A stretch of DNA of 64,000 nucleotides from Phoenix dactylifera (Eukaryota > Streptophyta > Magnoliopsida > Arecales > Arecaceae). The stretch lies in contig NC_052392.1 in the NCBI RefSeq assembly GCF_009389715.1, forward strand, positions 30,206,592-30,270,591, written 5' to 3'. The notes under the pieces are model-generated. The model saw only the letters and a program-made list of their open reading frames with translations, made no database searches and was not told where the DNA came from. Positions 56,429-64,000 of the stretch are shown here, one piece after another. The stretch's first letter is position 1. Each line of letters starts with the position of its first letter. A program made the position numbers and the translations under genes.

Positions 56429-57738
56429 ATATTTTCGACCCATGGCATTCCTCATGCTGGGTATTGGATTCATGTAATATTATGCTGCATTATCACCTCA
56501 GAAAAGGAAAAGGGTCCAAGTTGAAGCTTTTAGTTCTCTTAAAATTGATGAAGAATCTCTGAAACATGACTTCAAAGCATCATTCTAAGATCATCTTGAT
56601 TTGTTATAAAAGTAGGTTTGAAGTTGCTATTCTATCTGGCAATAGAATATACAAACAAAAGTAAACGGCAAGGTCCAAGCCAGCTGGTGAGACAATCTGT
56701 TTTAGGTTGAGACAAACAGAGCTGCAGGTCAGTGGACACAGTAATCTTCCACCAGAAAGTTGTCTTCAAACCTTGGCTGGTGTTTTCCTAGAACGTTGAT
56801 ATCAATAATTTTTCTATCGTTTCCATTTAAAAAATAAATGTTGAAGCAACATGAAATATAGATTCCCAGTGATGATGTTTTAAGAAAAAAACAATATGAG
56901 GTTACCTTCTTCCCACCACAATGACTTTAAGCATGTCCCTGTAACATTAATTTATCTCTGGAACAAATCTAGAAAATAGGTTGACAGTCATGGTCAGAGA
57001 GCTCTCAGACTTTTTAACTGTTATAATAATGTGCCATATTCATATTACACCCTAAGGGAATAAATTGTCTGCAAGATTTTACCTCTACAGCATGTCAACT
57101 CGTAAAGCTGTCATACACTCGAGGAGAATGTAGATGAAGGAACAAGATGTTGCAGCTTCAAATGTTGCTGATGAGCAGTGATCATTGCTAAACCATGGAA
57201 TTCAGCCAATGAATCTATTCTCTTTAAGGCAAGAGCAAAGGAACATGAGAACAGCACACAATATTCTACCAAAATTAACAATATCCAAAATACCTGGACG
57301 AAGAATCATCTTTCATTTCCCACAAACATACCTACCAGATCTGGAGGCCCAGTAAGGTCCACCATGACTGCGATACAAGTATGACAACCTTAACAAAGGC
57401 ATCAGAACAAGATGTCAGTGGCCATAATTGCATTCCTGTAACCACAAAAATGTATTCAAGGAGTGTTGCAAGAAAGAAGAAATATTCTGCATTTTCTTTC
57501 CTGAATCAAGGAATTTTCCAAAAGCTTTTCCAAATGAACTCATCTCTCTTTGCTTGCATCTGCACAACATCTCAAACTAAAAAGGGGGACGCCTGCATGT
57601 TAAGACAATGTGCAGTGCCACCAATACCTAAAATAATCAAAAACAATTATTCTACGACCAATTGTGTGTATGGTACAAAATAACTCCAAAATTCTCCTCT
57701 AGATAAATTTCCTGAGTGTTGGAACATCACTGGTACAA
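56429..57738. other. Intergenic region 3' of CNOT10
   Basis: Should contain the CNOT10 3' UTR near 57738. No gene or repeat was recognised. Confidence 0.45.
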
Positions 57739-60700
57739 TCAACACGCACTGCTCAATTTTACCCCACTAGGGAAGAATCTAGCACATCTACACTGTTTCA
57801 ATTTGACAAGAGCATCCTGTATTCTCCCGAGAAGGATATCAACATAAATGGCTGCAAGTGTAGCTCTAGGATTGTTAGGCAGTAGAGACAGAGCTTCCTT
57901 CAGAAACCGGCTAGCCTGCTCATGATCCCCCTGAATTATAGACATGGTGGCAAGATTTACATAAAGAGCTCCACGAGCCTCTTCAGGCTTCGGGAACACC
58001 ATACCTTGGGGCTCTTCTAAAGAAGTTTTGGCATTCAAATGACCATTCACCTCCTCACCATCCCCACCTTTCTCTGTCCTCCATTTGTCTCTGTCTTCAT
58101 CACTGTATGGCAACTGAACTTCATTCTTATCTGAAATATAGATCGATAAATGTTCAGCTGCTTCTTTAGGTTGGTTCAGGTGGCAAAGTGCTTCAGCAGC
58201 ATAAACATGACTTAGAAAATTGTAAATTCTAGAGCAGTCTGGCAACTGCTGAAGTGCTTTCGCAGCAGCTAATGCTTTCAAAGGATTTTCAAGGCTCAAC
58301 TCCACATAAGCCAAGTCTCCAAGAACAGCCTGCTTTATCAAGTTGTTTACTTTCTTGCATGTGTCCCCATATGCAGAGACAGAATTCTGCAAGGTTGAGT
58401 TCGAGCTCATGCCTCCTTTAACTTCCTTAGAATCGTCATTTGCACCGACTGTCGTAGAAGCTGATGTTGCATTAGATGACTTTGAATCTCCAGCCAATGC
58501 ATTCTCGTTGCTCAAGTTCTTGCCACCTAAGGAGATTCTCTGGTTGCTATCATCTTCCTTTTTTAAGTTAGTGCTGGATTTTGTCGGTTCAGAATTGTTT
58601 AATAAATGCAGAGCATTAAGAAGACACTGCCGGGCAAATGGAAGTGACAGCCTGTACAGACCATCTGGACTGATCACACCATCTCCTGAGTCATCTAAAC
58701 ACCTATATTTCAGGTTTTTATCATCAATGACTAGTTGCCTCCATCTGCCTGTACCAACAACATGAACTTTAACCTCCTCACCACCTGATGATGAAGCACT
58801 GCTAGGTTGCAAAAGCCCCTTCTCTAGAGCCGAAAGGCAACATTCAGCAAACCGGAGCCATAGAAGGGGTCTGTTGAAAAAAATCAACCTTGCTTTATTG
58901 AAACAACAAGCTGCAACCAATGGTTTTCCACAAGCAAGATACTGCAGCCCACAGTTGTAAATAATAACAAGAGACTTATCCTGTGAATAGATAGAAAGCT
59001 TCAGATGCTTCTCAGAACGAAGTAACATACTGCTTTTCAGTGCCCTAGAAAAGGACATAGTTGAAATGTTGTGTTTTCCAAGTTGGTGATATATACACCC
59101 AAGATTGTTGAACATACTAAGAGCTCCTGCTTCTGTCCTGTTACTCGATGTCATCAAGAGTTTTATCGCCTTTCGATGGTTACCACGAGCATATTCTAAC
59201 TGAGCCTTCAAAAGGAGTGCTGTAGATGAATCTCTGCATCGTGCAACATTCATAGCAAGCTTAACTTCACGCTTTGCAGCCTTCAGGTTCCTATTAAGAA
59301 GCAGTAGCCGAACCTTGTACAGATGCAAATTTAGCTTCAGATCAATGGCGGTCGCAGCTTGATCAGCTGATGAATTTGAACAATCACTTGAGGCAGGCCT
59401 ACCAAAGTTTTGACTTCCAGTATCCAGTGTTGAATACAAGGTCTCATATTCCAGTGTGTCAACTGATAAAGTTCTTGTCAGAGCATTATCAGGAACATTT
59501 GCACTGCCACTTGAATCTGAACCAGAGGCATCTGGCGCAGTTGTATTACTTGTTACGGAAATTTTCAATCCTTGGTTAGAATGATGTTGAGCAATGCTTC
59601 CATTACCAACTTGGTTTATCATGTGCCCAGCACCAAAAGATTTTTCAAGATACTGAATTATATCCTAAAACCAGTAGAGTAGGTTATTAGGACAAAGAAT
59701 CAAGCACACAAACAAGTGAAAAAGAAACCATCAAAATCATAGAATAGTTAAAACAATCCCAGAAAACTAGCATACTTGAGATCTAAAACCATGATAGCAT
59801 TAAAATCAATAGCAGTCCAAAGTCCAAGCTCATGTTTGACATGAAAAAAAAAGTCTTTAAAAAAAGAAAAAAAATTGCCAAGCAAAACATTCGATAAGGG
59901 GGGCATGATCAAAAATAATGCAAGACTAAGATGTGTAAAGAATGAACTAGAAGTATTGTCATACCAAGGGCTAAGTTCCATGATGCAGAACGACCGACCA
60001 GAACACAAGCAGATTAGGTTGATCAAACTACTGTGACAAGAAAACCTTGATTAGGGGCAGGATTATGTGCAGAGATATGCTTATCTTTCAGAAATTAAAC
60101 TGATAAGTCCAACAAAGAAAAAGAAAATTCTAAAACACTAAAATGATGAGAAAACATTTTGTTAGATTGGACAAAATTTACCTACTGATCTTCAAGTTAT
60201 CAATAATGGTTCATCTATATTAAACAAGAATTACTTCTCTCTTTCACTTATGCCCTCTAAGAATGCAAACATGCAATATATTTAGATTCAACTCCCACAA
60301 CCTTTCTCTCATTTGTTCTTAGTCCCATCCAGACCTTTCCCCCATAAGGTCATATCTATTTAAAGACCTCACCTCCACTCAGAGACCCTTCAAAATGACC
60401 CAATATCTCAATCCAGCCAATAGTCAAATTAGGAGTTCTCTAGCTAATCCTTCTCATTATAAGATTCCTAAAGATTCTAAAATTTTCTCTTAATCATGGT
60501 ATGTACCATCTATGAACATGTCAAAGCAGAAAGATTGATTTGATAAGATACAGTATAAGGTGGTAAAAAGAAACCAGGAAAGGACCAAAGAAACCAGGAA
60601 AGGACCCTCCCTGTGTCAGAAACCAGCCATGGTTTAGCTGAGGTATGAGGGTTGGACCAGATCAGACTGACTTAGCCTGAGTGCAGTCCTTGACTTATGC

Positions 60701-63415
60701 TATCACAATCAGGCTGGGCCTAGGTCCGCCTTTAGCAAGTCTGAGCTGGGTCAGACCGAACCCAGGTCCAGAAGACAGAATAATGGGTTGGGTTACTCAG
60801 GGTTGGCCTGGTCCTAACCTGATCCATAAGCATCCCTATGCCCATGGCATGCAGCTTAAGGCATTTGAATATCCACCGCTGCTACAGAAGCTCCTTACAA
60901 ATGGATTGATGACAGTGAAATGAAAGCTGATTTTAGCAAAGCCCGTAAGCAAAGATATTCCATGTATCACATTGATGGATGGAACTCGAAATCCTCACAA
61001 GGTTTTGCCTTTGACATAAACATCATTCTGGCAAGTGCATTAAATGTCTACTAGTGAGGAGGGGGAAAGATACCAACAACTGAAAGAGGGAGGGAAGCGA
61101 GAAGGAAAGGGCAGTAGACACATCTCTACTGTTGGCTTAAACTCAACTTTTACCAATAAAGTTTTAGGTGACTTTGCACATGGAATTCCATAGAGTCCAT
61201 GGATGTCCACATGCTGTGGCTTATTTCAGTTTTTTCTTGCATCATAAAGTCTCTTTAGGCAATGTATTATTAGCATTCTTTTGGTTCTTAACTGAAACCC
61301 TTATATGTCCCCTTAGAAGAAAAGGAGATATTCATTTTTATAATGTGCACCCCTGATGCTACAAGGGCCTAGAAGAGCCATAGATACGATAGGTATTTAG
61401 TAGAACAAACGCTATCAAGATATCATCTTCTATTTTTATTATGGTTTTTTTCTAAATGTTTCTCTTTCTCAATGGCTTCTGCATCAACAAACCCCAACAT
61501 CTCTCTCTTGTAATTATCTTAACCTTAATGTCATCTATCACTTTTACCTTTTCTGTTGCTTTCTTTAATTAAGAATACAACACAAGTTAATCAGCCCTGA
61601 TCCAAGAAGCTACAGAAAAACTGTGATTTCAACTCTCTTCCTAAGACTTTCATATCTTCAAATCTGAGGCCATGCCTACCTCCTATATCAATTTTACATC
61701 AGGATTCCATCCTTTATATTTCAAACTAAGAGAAATTTTAAATTCTTACTGAATATACCAGAAAGCTAAATTTTGTTCTTTTCAGTCATCAACCCAATCA
61801 AACCCTTTAAAATTCTCGTCCAATTATCATATCCCATCAATTTGATATCAGAAGCCTCTTATCATTGATTGCCCTCTTTGGCCATAAACAAAAGTTCTAT
61901 AATTATAATGGAAAATTGTAAATGAGATCATGAGTATGCCAAGAAAAACAGTAAACATCCCAAGCCCATTTTCATATCACAAAGAAGCATTAGGGACAAA
62001 TGATTTTTCATGCTATATTGATACAATATCAGATAATGGCTTTAACTTATGACTCATCCTCAACATGTCCACAAATCAAGCTTCAGGCGATACAAGATAT
62101 AAAGTACTTTGAACTCTTGCACTGTTTTTTGATGGTGCTTCCTGCTATATCAGTAAAATAGTCTCATATCAGAGCCAATAAAGTTAGCAAATTAAATTAT
62201 TCTCTTTAACAAAAATATAAGTTCCCTTATTTATGGAATACTAGCAAACATAACATAATAATGGAATAAGTAAGACACATATTGGCAGTAAAAAGATTCC
62301 ATAGACCCTGAGATGGCGAATTAGCTTTTTTTTATTTTATTAACCATCAGTCAGTCTACTACTTACATCATGGCTTCACCTCATTTGCAATGTGAACTGC
62401 TATTAGAGAAACAATCTAGTTCAACAATAATGTAGAGCACAAAGATGATAAGACCAGTAAATCCACATTAAGTTCAAAGACCAAATCCCAGGTAGCAATC
62501 TACATGGGGCTTCTGACAATGGAGGTGCAAAACTGTAAACCCGGTCCATGCATTTTTCCACAAAATGTCTCTGATGTTGAATAACAACCAGATAGCATGT
62601 AACCTATTTTAGAAGCAGCAAACTGAGAAAGGGCACATGCAGAATGCAGATGTATACAAAAATCTGGAGGTCAACAATGCAGATGCTTAGACAGTAGCGA
62701 TAGATTCTCCTTTGATACTTTATATATAATCTGTAATAACTGTAATAAAAGTTTACCAAATATAATGCTTTCAAGCATATTTCTATATCTATTATGGAGC
62801 TCCACATCATAGAATTCCTAACAGATACTAAGGCAGGAAAAGAAAGCAGTGGCACCTCCAGTGTATGAACTTACTGCAGCTTTTGACGCATCTTGGCAAG
62901 CTAATGCAACATCCAATAAGAGAAAGCATACATGAACAGCTGTTGCCTGCACAGGAACAAATAAAATATCAGGAAAATAAGGAAGCAGATGCACCTAAGA
63001 ATTAAAATAAAAATTGTTTAAGCAAGTAAAACCTCATTAATAGGTTCTATATTTTGATACAATGGTTCTAGAACTGATAAAGCGAGTGCATATTCATGAA
63101 GATGGTAGAGAATGACTGCCTGGAGAACATCAAAGTGAAGAAATAGCGTCAGTACCAAACCAATTTTAATTTTCCTTTAAACATGACTAGGACAAAAATT
63201 ATCAGGAAAATGATCAATATACAGAAACTTACGATGTTCAGCATTATAACAGAAGTGTCACATTCATCTGGATAAATAATGTTGCTGGTATTTGGAGCAG
63301 AAACTTGTAGTAGCATAGTATTATTCACTTTAGATCCTGAGGTTGTATTGCTATCAATATTGCTTCCAACTTCCATCCGCTCTACCAAAGCATGAACAAG
63401 GTCTTCACTTCTCTT
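57739..63415 (-). CDS. CNOT10: CCR4-NOT complex subunit 10 (CNOT10), 3' four exons, 5' end outside window
   Basis: Exons on the minus strand: 63415-63233, 63119-63033, 62946-62875 and a long last exon 59664-57739. All junctions are phase 0, giving 755 residues. The first visible exon holds KRSEDLVHALVERMEVG. The next two read AVILYHLHEYALALSVLEPL and ATAVHVCFLLLDVALACQDA. The last exon begins DIIQYLEKSFGAGHM and continues with TPR-like helices: NLHLYKVRLLLLNRNLKAAK, LLKAQLEYARGNHRKAIKLL, MFNNLGCIYHQLGKHNISTM, IYNCGLQYLACGKPLVAACC and, near the end, ARGALYVNLATMSIIQGDHE. This order is that of CNOT10, a TPR protein of the CCR4-NOT deadenylase complex, which binds CNOT11 in animals. Two Ser/Asn/Asp-rich linkers are probably disordered. 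Roughly 85-100 N-terminal residues are missing and should lie past 64000. Intron 59665-62874 is 3.2 kb. Confidence 0.93.
60565..60840. repeat. Short duplication and GGGTTGGG-type repeat in CNOT10 intron
   Basis: AAAGAAACCAGGAAAGGACC occurs twice in succession near 60570-60607. It is followed by GGCTGGGCC, GGGTTGGGTTACTC and GGCCTGGTCC words of the same style as 8180-8350 and 38420-39035. Confidence 0.5.
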
Positions 63416-64000
63416 CTGTATGATTGTTAATAAATTGGTCCAAAGTTACATATTTGCAATTCAATAGAAAGGATTATTAGTAAAATTTCAAAATTCCAGG
63501 GGAAAAAGTCCAAGACAAAATGACTGTAGCAAAATTAATGTGAACGGGTCATTGAGAAACTGCATAGTTACTTGTGCTTTTCTAGAGACCAAATGACAAA
63601 ATGAAAAATACACAGAAACAATATATGATGAAGATTACGCAATATAGTATAGACATATATAATAAAGGTTATGCCCCAAGTATCAACAATTCTTATATAA
63701 CAAATACACAAAGACATCTCAAACTTACTAATTATGCTAACTCAGATAAACAATCAAAAAGTAGAGCAGATGACAGCAATAAATGTGTATAGAGATTAAC
63801 TTGAAATTTCCTTAAATTTATGACTAACACTTAAATATGGAGCAAGCATAGAATCCTTTGCCAATGTTATCTTAGGAATAAGTAATAAGTGAACCATTGA
63901 AACATAATTAGGCATTTAACAGGTAATCCAAATCCAGCAAATTAGCAGTTATTAATATTTTTCAATAAGTGAACTAAGGAAGGCTTAAAGTCAAGATCCA
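63416..64000. other. Upstream CNOT10 intron, no exon found
   Basis: AT-rich sequence with no in-frame segment resembling the CNOT10 N-terminus, so the preceding exon is expected beyond the window. Confidence 0.5.

Noticed and set aside
58343..58765. 140-aa plus-strand frame
   Set aside because: It is antisense to the long last exon of CNOT10 and shows no family resemblance.

Overview
The window is plant nuclear DNA. It has AT-rich introns of up to 7.7 kb, GT-AG splicing, chloroplast-targeted and vacuolar-SNARE genes of the land-plant type, and plant transposons (a Tourist-like MITE, SINE-like elements, a LINE RNase H remnant, organelle DNA insertions). The coding style and the abundant GTAC-rich dispersed repeat suggest a monocot, possibly a palm. 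That is an inference from general resemblance and not a database result.

Layout. (1) 1-20141, + strand: the 3' eight exons of an alpha/beta-hydrolase related to plastid haloalkane-dehalogenase/epoxide-hydrolase-like proteins. About 700 coding bases are spread over 17 kb because the introns are full of repeats. (2) 24126-35714, - strand: a complete 11-exon FTSHI2-type gene (EMB2083-like inactive FtsH homologue of the chloroplast), 874 codons, tail-to-tail with the hydrolase. (3) 35715-39368: intergenic DNA between divergent genes, with a LINE RNase H fragment, a long (AT)n tract and a probable chloroplast insertion carrying a decayed trnC. (4) 39369-46815, + strand: a complete 4-exon VAMP71-type longin R-SNARE (221 aa). 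(5) 47902-48294 (+) and 51167-52138 (-): two intronless secreted eight-cysteine-motif proteins, one short and one a hybrid proline-rich protein with a 66-bp internal repeat. (6) 52139-57738: intergenic, with one intact-looking 481-bp Tourist-like MITE. (7) 57739-64000, - strand: the 3' four exons of a CNOT10 subunit gene of the CCR4-NOT complex, whose 5' end lies beyond the window.

The genes are a typical eukaryotic neighbourhood without operon logic. They serve plastid biogenesis (FTSHI2), vacuolar membrane fusion (VAMP71), the cell wall or extracellular space (the two eight-cysteine proteins) and mRNA turnover (CNOT10).

The most unusual content is a family of short elements rich in CGGTACCGG-type words. 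Several copies have a shared CATGGT(n)TGC terminus and flanking 8-9 bp direct repeats, which looks like a non-autonomous DNA transposon family (Mutator-like by target-site size). At least ten copies or remnants lie here, mostly inside introns, and some carry a purine-rich core. The numerous short open frames in these repeats are artefacts of composition.
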